A stretch of 64,000 nucleotides of DNA from Aquihabitans sp. G128 (GTDB lineage Bacteria > Actinomycetota > Acidimicrobiia > Acidimicrobiales > Iamiaceae): assembly GCF_019048865.1 (NCBI RefSeq), contig NZ_CP077604.1, positions 1,178,001 through 1,242,000 of the forward strand. The letters are read 5' to 3'. The position numbers and the translations under genes are program-made. The notes beneath the pieces were generated by a model. It had not been told where the DNA came from. It did no database searches and saw only the letters and a list, made by a program, of their open reading frames with translations. Positions 16,523 through 25,648 of this stretch are shown one piece after another (positions within the stretch are counted from its first letter, which is position 1; every line of letters begins with the position of its first letter).

Positions 16523-17689
16523 GTGATCACCCGGTCCGGCACCGCGCTGGCCGTGGCTTCGGTCGCGGTGCTGGTGGCCGGCCGCGTCTTCGGGCTGCCG
16601 GAGCTCTACCTGATGGGGGCCACCGGCCTCGTGCTGGTGGCCGCCGCCGTCGTCCAGGTGCGGCGCCCGGTGCCGCGCCTCGACGTGGAGCGGGTGGTCC
16701 ACCCCCGTCGCGTCCACCTCGGCGGACAGAGCCGGGTGGAGCTGCGCATCACGAACGTCGGCCAGCGCCGGGCCCCGGTGCTCACGCTGCACGACCCGGT
16801 GGCCGGCACCATCGGCGCACGGGTGTCGCTCGCGCCCCTGGGCCCCGACGACCGCCAGGCGGCGAGCTACCGGCTGCCCACCGAGCGGCGCGGCCTGGTG
16901 CGCGCCGGTCCCCTGCAGGCCGAGCGCACCGACGCCTTCGGCCTGGCCCGCCGCCGCTTCCCGGTGGCCGAGCAGACGGCGCTCACCGTGCTGCCGGCCA
17001 TCGAGCCGCTGGTGGGCCTGGCCGCCGGCGGGGGCCTCGACGATCCCCTCGCCGGCGTGGCCCACCCGGTGCTCGGCAGCGCCGGCGACGAGGACTTCGC
17101 CACGCTGCGGCCCTACGTGGTGGGCGACGACCTGCGCCGCGTGCACTGGGCGTCGACGGCACGCAGCGGCGACCTCCTGGTCCGCCAGGACGACCCGCCG
17201 TGGCAGGGCCACCTCACCGTGCTGCTCGACGCTCGCGAGGGACGCCTGAACCACGACCGGTTCGAGCAGGCGGTGTCGGCCGCCGCCAGCCTGCTGCACG
17301 CCGTGGCCGCCCGAGGCGACCGCGCTCGGCTGGTGATCACCGACGGCGTCGACACCGGGCTGGTCGATGCGCGGGCCGGGCGGGACACGCTGCTGGAGCG
17401 CCTCGCCCTGGTCGAGCGCCACCCGGGCGAGCGGCTGCCCGAGGTCGCCGCCGACGGCCGGAGCCGCACCGGCGGCCTCGTGCTGGTCACGGGCGCGCCG
17501 GACGCCGCGGACCTCGCCGCCCTGGCCGCGCACCGCTCCCGGTTCGCCAGCGTCCGGATCGTCAGCATCGCCGACCACCTCGCGGCCCCGGCGGGCCGGG
17601 CCGGCGCCCCCGACCTCGTCCCGGTGCCGCCGGGCGGCTCGTTCGCAGCGGCCTGGTCGGCTGCCCTCCGCCCGGCGGGCCGATCGTGA
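16523..17689 (+). CDS. DUF58 domain protein (MoxR partner)
   Basis: A 388-residue protein with two N-terminal membrane helices, a beta-rich middle ([20 protein letters not shown]) and the DUF58 signature [21 protein letters not shown], next to a VWA-like fold with [13 protein letters not shown]58 proteins pair with MoxR ATPases, probably in assembly of envelope complexes. The GTG lies 5 bp after the moxR stop, and its own stop overlaps the next start (GTGA). Confidence 0.9.
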   Translation: MITRSGTALAVASVAVLVAGRVFGLPELYLMGATGLVLVAAAVVQVRRPVPRLDVERVVHPRRVHLGGQSRVELRITNVGQRRAPVLTLHDPVAGTIGARVSLAPLGPDDRQAASYRLPTERRGLVRAGPLQAERTDAFGLARRRFPVAEQTALTVLPAIEPLVGLAAGGGLDDPLAGVAHPVLGSAGDEDFATLRPYVVGDDLRRVHWASTARSGDLLVRQDDPPWQGHLTVLLDAREGRLNHDRFEQAVSAAASLLHAVAARGDRARLVITDGVDTGLVDARAGRDTLLERLALVERHPGERLPEVAADGRSRTGGLVLVTGAPDAADLAALAAHRSRFASVRIVSIADHLAAPAGRAGAPDLVPVPPGGSFAAAWSAALRPAGRS

Positions 17690-20043
17690 CCGCCACCGCC
17701 GTCCGCCCCGCCTCGGCCGCCCCGGCCGGTCGCCAGCCGAACGGCGGCGGCCCGAAGCCGGCGCGGGGCGCCGCCGCCCGCATGCCGGCAGCGGTCAGCG
17801 AGACCGCGCTGCTGCTGGTGCACCTGAGCGTGGTGCTGGGCTTCTCGCGCCTCTACGAGGAGGGCTCGTTCGCCCTTCCGCTGGCCACGTTCGTCGTCGG
17901 CGCCCACGTCTTGGCGGTGGTGGCGCGCCGTCGGCGGGTGCCGGCCCCGCTCGTGGCGGTGCTCGCCGTCGTCGGCGGGGCCCTGGCCGCCACCTGGATC
18001 CTCTTCCCGGCCACCGCCCGCTACGGGCTCCCCACCACCGAGACCTGGCACGCCGCGCAGGACGCGCTGCGGCTCAGCCGGGCCCAGTTCGACGAGGTGG
18101 CGGCGCCGGCGCCGGTCACCCCCGGCTTCCAGCTCACGTCGGGCCTGGCGCTGTGGGGCGCCGTGTGGTTCTCCGACTGGGCGGCCTTCCGGCTCCGGGC
18201 CACCATCGAAGCCGTGGCGCCCCCGGCGGTGCTGTTCACGTTCTGCGCCATGCTCGGCTCGGGCGACCACCGCTTCTCGTCGGCCGCGGCGTTCACCGGC
18301 GCCGTGCTCCTCTTCGTGGCCAGCCACCGGGCGCTGCGAGCCCAGCTGGACCAGGCCTGGCTGACCACCTCACCGGTCACCGGGCCGCGCGCCATCCTGC
18401 GCGCGGGTGCCGCCCTGGCCGTGGTGGGCCTGGTGGGCGGCGCCGTGGTCGGGCCCCACCTGCCGGGCTCCGGGTCCGACCCGCTGGTCAAGTGGCGGGC
18501 CGACAACGGGAGCCGCGGCGACCGCACCACCGTCAGCCCGATCGTCGACCTCCGCAAGCGCCTCGTGAACCAGACGAGCACCCCCCTCTTCCAGGTGCGG
18601 GCCGACCGCAAGGCCTACTGGCGCCTGACCTCGCTCGACATCTTCGACGGCCAGATCTGGCGCAGCAGCAACCCGGTGGAGGAGGCCGACGGCCGGCTCG
18701 ACCGCGCTGCGCCCCGCATCGAGCAGACCCGTCGCAACCGGCAGCACGTGACGGTCCAGGACCTGGCCACCACGTGGGTGCCGGTGGCGTACCAGGCCCG
18801 CGAGCTCGAGGACGCGAGCGACGACATGAGCTGGGACTCGGGCTCGGCCACCCTGGTGATCGACGAGCTCGACGACGGCACCGACGTGACGCCGGCGGGC
18901 CTGGACTACACGGTCGTCTCCGAGACCCCCGTCTTCGAGGCCGACGCCCTGCGGGCGTCGGGCGACGGCCAGCCCGACGCCATCAGCGATCGCTACCTGG
19001 ACCTGCCGGCCGGCTTCCCCGGCCTGGCCCGCGAGGCGGCCCGCGCCGTCACCGCCGGGCTCGAGGGCCGCTACGACCAGGCCCTCGCCCTCCAGGACTG
19101 GTTCCGCAGCCGCTTCACCTACTCCCTCGACGTGCCCGCCGGCCACAGCGACAGCGCCATGGTCGACTTCCTCGAGTCCCGCACCGGGTACTGCGAGCAG
19201 TTCGCCGGCACCTACGCCGCCATGGCCCGCTCGCTCGGCATCCCGGCCCGGGTGGCGGTGGGGTTCACGCCCGGCGATGCGGTGAAGGGCAAGGCCGACA
19301 CGTACCAGGTGCGCGGGCGCCACGCCCACGCCTGGCCGGAGGTCTACTTCGCCGGCCTGGGCTGGGTGCCCTTCGAGCCCACCCCCGGCCGCGGCATGCC
19401 CGACACCGAGCAGTACACCGGCGAGCGGGAGCAGCAGGCGGCGCCCGACATCACCATCTCCACCACCAGCACCACCACCACGGCGCCCGGCCCCACGGCC
19501 AGCTCCACCGTCCCCGGGCCGACGGCGCCCGCCACCACCGTGCCCCGCACCGCCGCCACCCCCACGACGGCCGACGACGGGTCGAGCTCCGGCCCGAGCC
19601 GCACCGTCCTGGCAGCCGTCGCGCTGGGGGTGCTGGCGCTGGCCTGGCTGCTCGCCCTCCTGCTCGCACCGGTGGTCCGCGCCCGCCGGCGCCGGCCGGT
19701 CGACCGGGCGGCCGCAGCGGTGCTCGACGGCTGGCAGGCGGCGCTGGGACCGGTCCGGTGGCTGACGGGCCTGCACCCCCACGCCGCCGAGACCCACGAC
19801 GAGTTCGCGCGCCGGGCCGGCCCCGGCCTCGGCAGCCAGGCCGGCCCGTTCACCGCCCTCGCCAGCCTCGCCACCCGGGCGGCCTGGGACCCGTCGGGGT
19901 CCAGCCCGGCCGCCGCCGACGAGGCCGCCTCCATCGCCGACGCCCTGCGCCAGGAGGCCGTCGGCCGCCAGAGCACCGCTAAGCGGGTCCGGCGCCGCCT
20001 CTCCTGGCGCGAGGCCTTCGGCCGCCCCCGCCCGGCCACCTGA
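17686..20043 (+). CDS. Membrane transglutaminase-like protein (TgpA/DUF3488-DUF4129 type)
   Basis: A 785-residue protein with about six N-terminal membrane helices, an extracytoplasmic transglutaminase-like domain, a Thr/Pro-rich linker (about residues 585-640), one more helix and a cytoplasmic DUF4129-like tail. The cysteine-protease triad is visible: Cys in TGYCEQFAGTYAAMARSLG, His in GRHAHAWPEVYF and the acidic residue in WVPFEPTPG. It is the third gene of the MoxR-DUF58 unit, coupled by GTGA. An envelope protease or crosslinking role is likely, but the substrate is unknown. Confidence 0.9.
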   Translation: MTATAVRPASAAPAGRQPNGGGPKPARGAAARMPAAVSETALLLVHLSVVLGFSRLYEEGSFALPLATFVVGAHVLAVVARRRRVPAPLVAVLAVVGGALAATWILFPATARYGLPTTETWHAAQDALRLSRAQFDEVAAPAPVTPGFQLTSGLALWGAVWFSDWAAFRLRATIEAVAPPAVLFTFCAMLGSGDHRFSSAAAFTGAVLLFVASHRALRAQLDQAWLTTSPVTGPRAILRAGAALAVVGLVGGAVVGPHLPGSGSDPLVKWRADNGSRGDRTTVSPIVDLRKRLVNQTSTPLFQVRADRKAYWRLTSLDIFDGQIWRSSNPVEEADGRLDRAAPRIEQTRRNRQHVTVQDLATTWVPVAYQARELEDASDDMSWDSGSATLVIDELDDGTDVTPAGLDYTVVSETPVFEADALRASGDGQPDAISDRYLDLPAGFPGLAREAARAVTAGLEGRYDQALALQDWFRSRFTYSLDVPAGHSDSAMVDFLESRTGYCEQFAGTYAAMARSLGIPARVAVGFTPGDAVKGKADTYQVRGRHAHAWPEVYFAGLGWVPFEPTPGRGMPDTEQYTGEREQQAAPDITISTTSTTTTAPGPTASSTVPGPTAPATTVPRTAATPTTADDGSSSGPSRTVLAAVALGVLALAWLLALLLAPVVRARRRRPVDRAAAAVLDGWQAALGPVRWLTGLHPHAAETHDEFARRAGPGLGSQAGPFTALASLATRAAWDPSGSSPAAADEAASIADALRQEAVGRQSTAKRVRRRLSWREAFGRPRPAT

Positions 20044-20116
20044 GCCGCCGCGGGCCGGCCCCCACCCCGTCGGCGAACGGGGCGGAACGCGCTCGCCGCG
20101 GCGGCCGCACGGCTGC

Positions 20117-20122
20117 CAGGCT
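20117..20122 (+). promoter_or_regulatory. -10 hexamer of the GNAT gene
   Basis: CAGGCT, then CCGGCC and the ATG at 20129. It supports that start and therefore the reading that the frame breaks just downstream. Confidence 0.5.
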
Positions 20123-20128
20123 CCGGCC

Positions 20129-20606
20129 ATGCGGATCCGCCGGGCCGGCCCCGACGACCTCGAAGCTCCTGACCCGCCTGCGGCTGGCGTTCCTCGCCGA
20201 CCACCGGGGCACCGACCCCTCGACGTGCTCCCCGGCGTTCACGGCGCGCACCGCCGGCTGGCTGGCCGAGCGCACCGAGTCCGGGCGCCTGCACACGTGG
20301 TTCGCCGAGGTCGACGACCGGGCCGTGGGCCTGGCGTCGGTGGTGCTGCACGACCTCCCACCGCGTCCAGAGGAGGAGCGGACCCTGGTGGGCCACCTGC
20401 TGCACGTGTGGGTCGACCCGGCGCACCGCCGCCTCGGCATCGGCCGCGCCCTGACCACCGCCTGCCTGGCCGCCGGGCCCGAGCTGGGCGTGCGCGCCTT
20501 TTCCCTCCACGCCACCGAGGACGGGAGGCCGCTCTACGAGCAGCTCGGCTTCGAACCGGTGCCGACCTGGATGGAGCGGCCCGGACCGCCCCCGCAGGGG
20601 CGGTAG
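20129..20606 (+). CDS. GNAT-family N-acetyltransferase (one-base frameshift near the N-terminus)
   Basis: An acetyl-CoA-dependent acetyltransferase of about 158 residues after repair. The start gives MRIRRAGPDDLE, a usual GNAT opening. The rest continues in another frame from LLTRLRLAFLADHRG to the acetyl-CoA loop VDPAHRRLGIGRALT and LYEQLGFEPV. Deleting one A at 20163-20164 joins the halves as DDLELLTRL. Either an assembly error or a very recent pseudogene; three neighbouring genes with similar breaks favour error. The stop is one base from the convergent DUF3040 stop. Confidence 0.75.
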
Positions 20607-20607
20607 G

Positions 20608-21015
20608 TCAGGCGTCGGGGCTGGTGCCGTCGGCCTCGGTGTCGCGGCGGGCCCGGCCCTTGAAGCGCTCGGAGGTCGAGCCGAGGTAGTCCCGCAGGCC
20701 GCCGGTGCGCAGCGAGCGACCCAGCTGCTCCATGCCGGCCCGGCCCATCTTGCGGAGGCTGCGCTCGAACCAGAGGGCGGCGGCCAGCATGACCACGAAG
20801 GCCCCGAAGGCGACGAGGAAGTTCGTGGCGGTGGCGAGGGCCACGACGAGGACGACCACGCCAGCAGCGAAGGCCGCCCCGGCCCACTTCATCTGGCGGA
20901 GGCAGTGGGCGTAGATGGAGTGGTTGCCCATCTCCCCGGCCAGGTGGGGGTCGTTCGCGTAGAACTGCTGCTCGATCTCCTGGAGGATTCGCTGCTCGTC
21001 CTCGGAAAGCGGCAC
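20608..21015 (-). CDS. DUF3040 membrane protein
   Basis: A 135-residue actinobacterial DUF3040 protein. The opening VPLSEDEQRILQEIEQQFYANDP is diagnostic. Two hydrophobic stretches follow (about residues 48-82) and a basic C-terminal tail. Function unknown; the gene is commonly found beside dinB and the mraZ operon in actinobacteria, as here. A longer upstream start is open, but homology begins at the GTG chosen, with AAGGGG about 9 bases before it. Confidence 0.85.
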   Translation of the reverse strand: MPLSEDEQRILQEIEQQFYANDPHLAGEMGNHSIYAHCLRQMKWAGAAFAAGVVVLVVALATATNFLVAFGAFVVMLAAALWFERSLRKMGRAGMEQLGRSLRTGGLRDYLGSTSERFKGRARRDTEADGTSPDA

Positions 21016-21118
21016 CTTGCAGACCCCTTCGTGCCCGCCGGGCGGGCTCCCGGCTGTGGGCCAGTCTCGCACAGCCACCTCCGGGCAACAACGCGTGCCG
21101 CCCGAGAAGTCCGTTTGA

Positions 21119-22442
21119 TCAGCCGCCCGGGCGAGGGCGGGGCTCGGCGCGCCCGCCGGCCTCGTCCGGGCCCCACTGCTGCTGACCTCGGCGAGCGATG
21201 CGGAGCCCGTCGGGGCCGGCCAGGCTGGCGGGGCCGACCGAGCGAGCGCCGAAGCGGGCGCGGATGGCGTCGACGGCCGCTTCGGCCGCCGTCCACTCGG
21301 CGGTGCCGGCCCGCACGGGCCCGTCGTCCTCCGGCGCCGCCAGGTCGTCGAAGGAGAGCTGGCGCACGGCGCCGTCGTCCAGGCCGCTCACGCTGAGTCC
21401 GAGGAGCCGGACCCCCGGCGCCGGGTCAACCGCGTCCAGCAGCGTGCGGGCCACCCGGCCGACCTCGCGGGCGGAGTCGGTGGCGCCGGCGATGGTGGCC
21501 GATCGGGTGATGGTCGTGAAGTCGCCGAAGCGCACCTTGATGGTGACGGTCCGCCCGGCCACCCCGGCCGCCCGGAGGCGGGTGGCGACGGCGTCGCTCA
21601 GGCGCAGCAGCTCGAGGCGCAGCGACTCGGGGCGGTGGTGGTCCCGGGCGAAGGTCTCCTCGTGGCCGATCGACTTCGGTGCCTGGTCGGGTTGCACCAC
21701 CCGGTCGTCGATGGCGTTGGCCAGCGCGTGCAGGTGGCGACCCGACGAGGCGCCCAAGGCGCCCACGACGGTGGCCTCGGGCAGGGTGGCCAGGTCCCCG
21801 ATGGTCCGCACGCCCAACCGCTCGAGCCGGGTGAGGGTGGCGGGCCCCACGCCCCACAGCGCCTGCACCGGGAGCGGGTGCAGGAAGGCCAGCTCGCGCT
21901 CGGGGTCGACCACCACCACGCCCCGGCCGGGCCGGGTGCCCTGCCGCGACGCCCGCGGCTTGGCGGCCTGCGAGGCCAGCTTCGCCAGGAACTTCACCCG
22001 GGCCACGCCCACGGTGCAGTGGAGGCCTTCGGACTCGAGCACGCTCGCCCGCAACGCCGCCGCGATCTCCGGGCCGGTGCCGTGCAGGCGGCGGGCGCCG
22101 GAGACGTCGAGGAAGGCCTCGTCGAGCGAGATCGGTTCGACCAGGGGGGTCATGGCCCGGAACAGGTCCATGACCCGCGCGCTCACCTCCCCGTAGTGGG
22201 CGTGGTCGCCGGCGAGGAACACCGCGTGCGGGCAGAGCCGCTTGGCCCGTACCGACGGCATGGCGCTGTGGATGCCGTAGGCCCGGGCCTCGTAGGACGC
22301 GGCGGCCACCACGCCCCGCTCCCCCCGTGCCACCCACCACCACCGGCTGGCCCCGCAGCTCCGGGTGCCGGAGCAGCTCGACCGACGCGAAGAACGCGTC
22401 CATGTCGACGTGGAGGATGGCGGGGTCCGCTCCGTCGGCCAC
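21119..22442 (-). CDS. dinB: DNA polymerase IV (DinB), one-base frameshift near the N-terminus
   Basis: Error-prone Y-family polymerase for translesion synthesis. The N-terminus [14 protein letters not shown] and [10 protein letters not shown] is in one frame; the rest, [17 protein letters not shown], the catalytic [11 protein letters not shown], the thumb HhH motif and the little finger, is in another. Removing one C from the six at 22321-22326 gives the canonical [20 protein letters not shown]. With repair it has about 440 residues, slightly long because of a basic C-terminal tail. The GTG lies one base after the NUDIX stop. No SOS box is visible before the pair. Confidence 0.88.
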
Positions 22443-22443
22443 C

Positions 22444-22932
22444 TCAGTGCAGGGCGGAGACCCGCAGGTCGCGCGGGTCGGTGCCGTCGATCCGGTAGCG
22501 GAACGAGCGGTTGCCGTCCCAGCGCTCGCCCAGCCAGGCGTGCAGTGGATCGCGGACCCAGAGCGGCGAGTGCGCCAGGTGGCCACCGCAGAGGTCCGGC
22601 GCCACGTAGCAGGCGTCGACCACGATGCCGTCGGGGTCGTCGACCACAAGCTCGCCGGCGACGTCGGTGGCCACGTGGACCTCGACCTTGAGCAGCCAGC
22701 CCAGGTCCGGGGCCTCGGCCTCGATCTCGTAGATGGGCCCCTGCCAGGCCGCCACCACCAGGCCCGTCTCCTCGGCGACCTCTCGGGTGAGGCCCTCGAT
22801 GACCGTCTCCCCCCGGTCGACCACGCCCCCGGGGGTGGACCAGTCGAGGCGGCCGTCGCGGCGGCGGTTCTGCACCAGCAGGACCCCGGTGGGCCCCTCG
22901 ATCACCCCGCCGGCCACCTGCCACGTCCGCAT
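22444..22932 (-). CDS. NUDIX hydrolase
   Basis: A 162-residue NUDIX protein. The Nudix box reads [15 protein letters not shown] followed by [10 protein letters not shown], matching GX5EX7REUXEEXGU in full. Substrate cannot be assigned; the position directly before dinB suggests nucleotide-pool or repair duty, which is inference. The ATG has CAGACT six bases upstream, so a nudix-dinB unit with a leaderless start is likely. Confidence 0.9.
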   Translation of the reverse strand: MRTWQVAGGVIEGPTGVLLVQNRRRDGRLDWSTPGGVVDRGETVIEGLTREVAEETGLVVAAWQGPIYEIEAEAPDLGWLLKVEVHVATDVAGELVVDDPDGIVVDACYVAPDLCGGHLAHSPLWVRDPLHAWLGERWDGNRSFRYRIDGTDPRDLRVSALH

Positions 22933-22938
22933 GGGGCC

Positions 22939-22944
22939 AGTCTG
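22939..22944 (-). promoter_or_regulatory. -10 hexamer of the NUDIX-dinB unit
   Basis: CAGACT, then 6 nt, then the ATG at 22932. Confidence 0.5.
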
Positions 22945-22961
22945 CCAGCGATCGGTGCGGG

Positions 22962-23693
22962 TCAGCGCCGCCGGCGGAGGCGGTTGACGCGGTCCCGCAC
23001 GCCCCACCGGGTGACCAGCACGAGGGCCTCGGTGACGATGTTCGGCGACATCTTGGAAACGCCCAGGGCGCGGTCGCGGAAGGTGATCGGGATCTCGGTG
23101 ATGGTCCCGCCGGCCTTGGCGACCTCGTAGGCCATCTCGATCTGGAACCCGTACCCGTCGGCCCGGACCCGGTCGAGGCCGATCTTCTCGATGATCGACC
23201 GGCGGTACGCCCGGAAGCCGGCGGTGGCATCGCGGACGGGCAGCTTCAGCATGAGGCCGATGTAGCGGTTGCCCCACTGCGACAGGAGGCGCCGGTTCCG
23301 GGGCCAGCCCGGCACCGCCCCACCAGGCACGTACCGGGAGCCGATGGCCAGGTCGAAGCCGCCCTCGCCCACCGCGGCCACCAGCTGGGGCAGGACGGCG
23401 GGGTCGTGCTGGCCGTCGGCGTCCATCTCGATCAGGACGTCGTGGCCGTGGTCCAGGCCCCACGTGAAGCCCGCCCGGTACGCCGGGCCGAGGCCCGACT
23501 TCTGCGTGCGGCGGAGGACGTCGATCTGGCCCAGCTCCTCGCCGGCGGCGGCGGCGAGGTCGGCGGTGCCGTCGGGGCTGCCGTCGTCGACCACCAGCAC
23601 GTGGGCGTCTGGCACCGACACCCGGATCCGGCCCAACACGTCACGGATGTTCTCCGCTTCCTGGTAGGTGGGGAGCACGACGAGGGCAGGCAT
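22962..23693 (-). CDS. Polyprenol-phosphate mannosyltransferase (DPM1/Ppm1-like GT2)
   Basis: A 243-residue GT2 enzyme of the dolichol-phosphate mannose synthase type, which charges a polyprenyl phosphate with mannose for lipoglycan or protein mannosylation. Motifs: LPTYQEAENI at the N-terminus, VVDDGSPDGTAD, the metal-binding EMDADGQHDP, then IGSRYVPGG and DATAGFRAYRR. There is no membrane anchor or fused acyltransferase domain, unlike two-domain mycobacterial Ppm1. The start is supported by homology and a TAGAGT hexamer nine bases upstream. Confidence 0.88.
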   Translation of the reverse strand: MPALVVLPTYQEAENIRDVLGRIRVSVPDAHVLVVDDGSPDGTADLAAAAGEELGQIDVLRRTQKSGLGPAYRAGFTWGLDHGHDVLIEMDADGQHDPAVLPQLVAAVGEGGFDLAIGSRYVPGGAVPGWPRNRRLLSQWGNRYIGLMLKLPVRDATAGFRAYRRSIIEKIGLDRVRADGYGFQIEMAYEVAKAGGTITEIPITFRDRALGVSKMSPNIVTEALVLVTRWGVRDRVNRLRRRR

Positions 23694-23702
23694 CGGGCGC
23701 TC

Positions 23703-23708
23703 ACTCTA
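23703..23708 (-). promoter_or_regulatory. -10 hexamer of the mannosyltransferase gene
   Basis: TAGAGT, then 9 nt, then the ATG at 23693. It lies in the divergent region shared with the small membrane protein gene. Confidence 0.5.
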
Positions 23709-23768
23709 CGCAGGCCCCGCGCGCCCGAAGGTGACGGCCCGGCTGGAGGGCGGGACCGGGCCAACCCG

Positions 23769-23774
23769 TACCAT
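23769..23774 (+). promoter_or_regulatory. -10 hexamer of the small membrane protein / IMPase unit
   Basis: TACCAT, then TGGGCC and the ATG at 23781. It fixes that start, which lies in a different frame from the body of the protein. Confidence 0.55.
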
Positions 23775-23780
23775 TGGGCC

Positions 23781-24090
23781 ATGGCCGAGAACCGACCGAT
23801 CCAATCGGCGCTGCCCTCCACGGGGGGCCCGGGCCCTCGCCCTCGCCTCCATCGTGCTCGCCGGGATCTGCGGCGGGCTGATCGGGTGGAAGGTCACGGT
23901 CCTGCAGGTCGACGACCCCGGCGCCCTCGCCGGCGTGGGCGGCCTCGTGGGTGCGGTGATCGGTGCCGGCGGCGTCGGCGTGGTCGCCGTGCTGGTCCTC
24001 CGGGCCATGGGCGAGTGGAACACGATCGTCGAGACCGGCGACCCGGCGGCGGCCCGCCGCGCCGAGCAGGCCCGACGCCGGCGCTCGTGA
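23781..24090 (+). CDS. Small two-helix membrane protein (one-base frameshift in a G run)
   Basis: After repair a 102-residue protein: a 15-residue soluble start (MAENRPIQSALPSTG), helix 1 (ALALASIVLAGICGGLIGW), a short loop, helix 2 rich in Gly/Val (GLVGAVIGAGGVGVVAVLVL) and a basic tail. The six G at 23822-23827 break the frame; one fewer gives STGARALALASIV. I do not recognise the family. The stop overlaps the inositol monophosphatase start (GTGA), so the two are co-translated. Confidence 0.7.
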
Positions 24091-24908
24091 CCGACCCGAC
24101 CCCCACCGACCTCCCGACCGACCCGCGCCAGCTGCTCGCGCTGGCCCGCCCGCTCGCCGAGGAGGTCGCCGCCCGCCTGGTGGCCTCGCTCGACGGCGCC
24201 GGGCCTGCCGTCACCTCGAAGTCCACCGCTACCGACCTCGTCACCGAGCTCGACACCTGGGCCGAGGCGTTCCTGACCGAGCGGTTGCTGGCCGCCCGCC
24301 CCCACGACGCCGTGCAGGGCGAGGAGGGGGCCGACGTGACCGGCACCAGCGGCGTGACCTGGTCGATCGACCCCATCGACGGCACCGTCAACTTCGTGCA
24401 CGGGCTGCCGGGGTTCTGCGTCTCCATCGCCGCCAAGGTCGACGGCCGCCCGGTCGCCGGGGTCGTGGCCTCGCCGCTGCACCGCGACGTGTTCACCGCC
24501 ACCCTCGGTGGCGGCGCCTTCCGCAACGATCGGGCCATCCACGTGGCCGAGCCGGCGTCGGTGGCCCGGTCGGTGGTGGGCACCGGCTTCGGGTACGACC
24601 CGGATCGGCGCCGCCGACAGGCCGAGGTCCTCACCCGGGTCCTGCCCCGGATCGCCGACATCCGCCGGGGCGGCGCCGCAGCCGTCGACCTGTGCTCGGT
24701 GGCCTGCGGCCGCCTCGACGCGTACTGGGAGGTCGGCCTCAACGACTGGGACCACGCAGCCGGCGCCCTGGTGGCCGCCGAGGCGGGAGCCCGGGTCGGT
24801 GGCCTGGCCGGCGAGGCCCCGTCGGAGCGCTTCATCGTGGCTGCGCCGCAGGTCATCTGGGACGACCTCGTGGCCCTGCTCGCCGAGGCGGGCGCCGACG
24901 CCGTCTGA
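24087..24908 (+). CDS. Inositol monophosphatase family protein
   Basis: A 273-residue Mg-dependent sugar phosphatase. The metal-binding motifs are complete: GEEG, WSIDPIDGTVNFVHGLP and NDWDHAAGALVAAEAGA. Substrates in this family include inositol-1-phosphate, histidinol phosphate and PAP; the actinobacterial context (inositol is needed for PI and mycothiol) makes inositol-1-phosphate plausible but not proven. The GTG start is coupled to the preceding membrane protein. Confidence 0.9.
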   Translation: MTDPTPTDLPTDPRQLLALARPLAEEVAARLVASLDGAGPAVTSKSTATDLVTELDTWAEAFLTERLLAARPHDAVQGEEGADVTGTSGVTWSIDPIDGTVNFVHGLPGFCVSIAAKVDGRPVAGVVASPLHRDVFTATLGGGAFRNDRAIHVAEPASVARSVVGTGFGYDPDRRRRQAEVLTRVLPRIADIRRGGAAAVDLCSVACGRLDAYWEVGLNDWDHAAGALVAAEAGARVGGLAGEAPSERFIVAAPQVIWDDLVALLAEAGADAV

Positions 24909-24952
24909 GCGAGGTCGGCCGGGCGTGCCGCGCCAGCCGGGTGCCGCTCCCC

Positions 24953-24958
24953 TACGCT
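24953..24958 (+). promoter_or_regulatory. -10 hexamer of the two-component/GerMN operon
   Basis: TACGCT, then 7 nt, then the GTG at 24966. Confidence 0.55.
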
Positions 24959-24965
24959 GCCCCGG

Positions 24966-25646
24966 GTGGGCACCAGGATCCTGAGCGTTGAGGACGACGA
25001 GCGCATCCGCACCGCGGTGCGGCTGGCGCTCGAGGACGAGGGCTGGACCGTGGACGAGGCGGAGAACGGCGAGCAGGCGCTCGCCCTCTTCGCCCAGCGC
25101 CCCACCGACGTCGTGCTGATCGACATCATGCTGCCCGACATCGACGGCTTCGAGGTGTGCCGGGCCATCCGCCGCAGCTCCGACGTGCCGATCGTGATGG
25201 TCACCGCCCGTGACGACACCCACGACGTGGTGGCCGGCCTCGAGGCCGGCGCCGACGACTACCTGACCAAGCCGTTCGCCCCCAAGGAGCTCTCGGCTCG
25301 CATCCGCGCCCTGCTGCGCCGCGTCCGCACCTCCGACACCGTCAACCCGCACCTGCGCTTCGGCGACCTCGAGATCATCCCGGATGAGGGCGTCGTCCGC
25401 CGGGGCGGGCAAGAGGTGCACCTGACCAAGACCGAGTTCAAGCTGCTCGTCGAGCTGGCCAGCACCCCCGGCAAGGTGTTCAGCCGGGAGACCCTGCTCG
25501 ACAAGGTGTGGGGCTACGACTACTTCGCCGACGGTCGCCTGGTCGACGTGCACGTGCGCCGCCTCCGCACCAAGGTCGAGGGCGACCCCGCGAACCCGCG
25601 CCACGTGGTCACCGTCCGCGGCCTCGGCTACAAGCTCCAGACCTGA
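24966..25646 (+). CDS. OmpR-family response regulator
   Basis: A 226-residue response regulator: receiver domain with acidic pocket (SVEDDERI), phospho-acceptor Asp in VVLIDIMLPDIDG, switch T in MVTARDD and K in LTKPF; then a winged-helix DNA-binding domain with LTKTEFKLLVEL and RLVDVHVRRLRTKVE. It is followed by its kinase and a GerMN lipoprotein, the order of the actinobacterial MtrA-MtrB-LpqB envelope system. I do not call it mtrA because several OmpR systems share this order. Confidence 0.93.
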   Translation: MGTRILSVEDDERIRTAVRLALEDEGWTVDEAENGEQALALFAQRPTDVVLIDIMLPDIDGFEVCRAIRRSSDVPIVMVTARDDTHDVVAGLEAGADDYLTKPFAPKELSARIRALLRRVRTSDTVNPHLRFGDLEIIPDEGVVRRGGQEVHLTKTEFKLLVELASTPGKVFSRETLLDKVWGYDYFADGRLVDVHVRRLRTKVEGDPANPRHVVTVRGLGYKLQT

Positions 25647-25648
25647 GC

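Noticed and set aside
20129-22442. GNAT and dinB as true pseudogenes
   Set aside because: Each needs only one base removed, no other damage is seen, and two unrelated neighbours show the same type of break.
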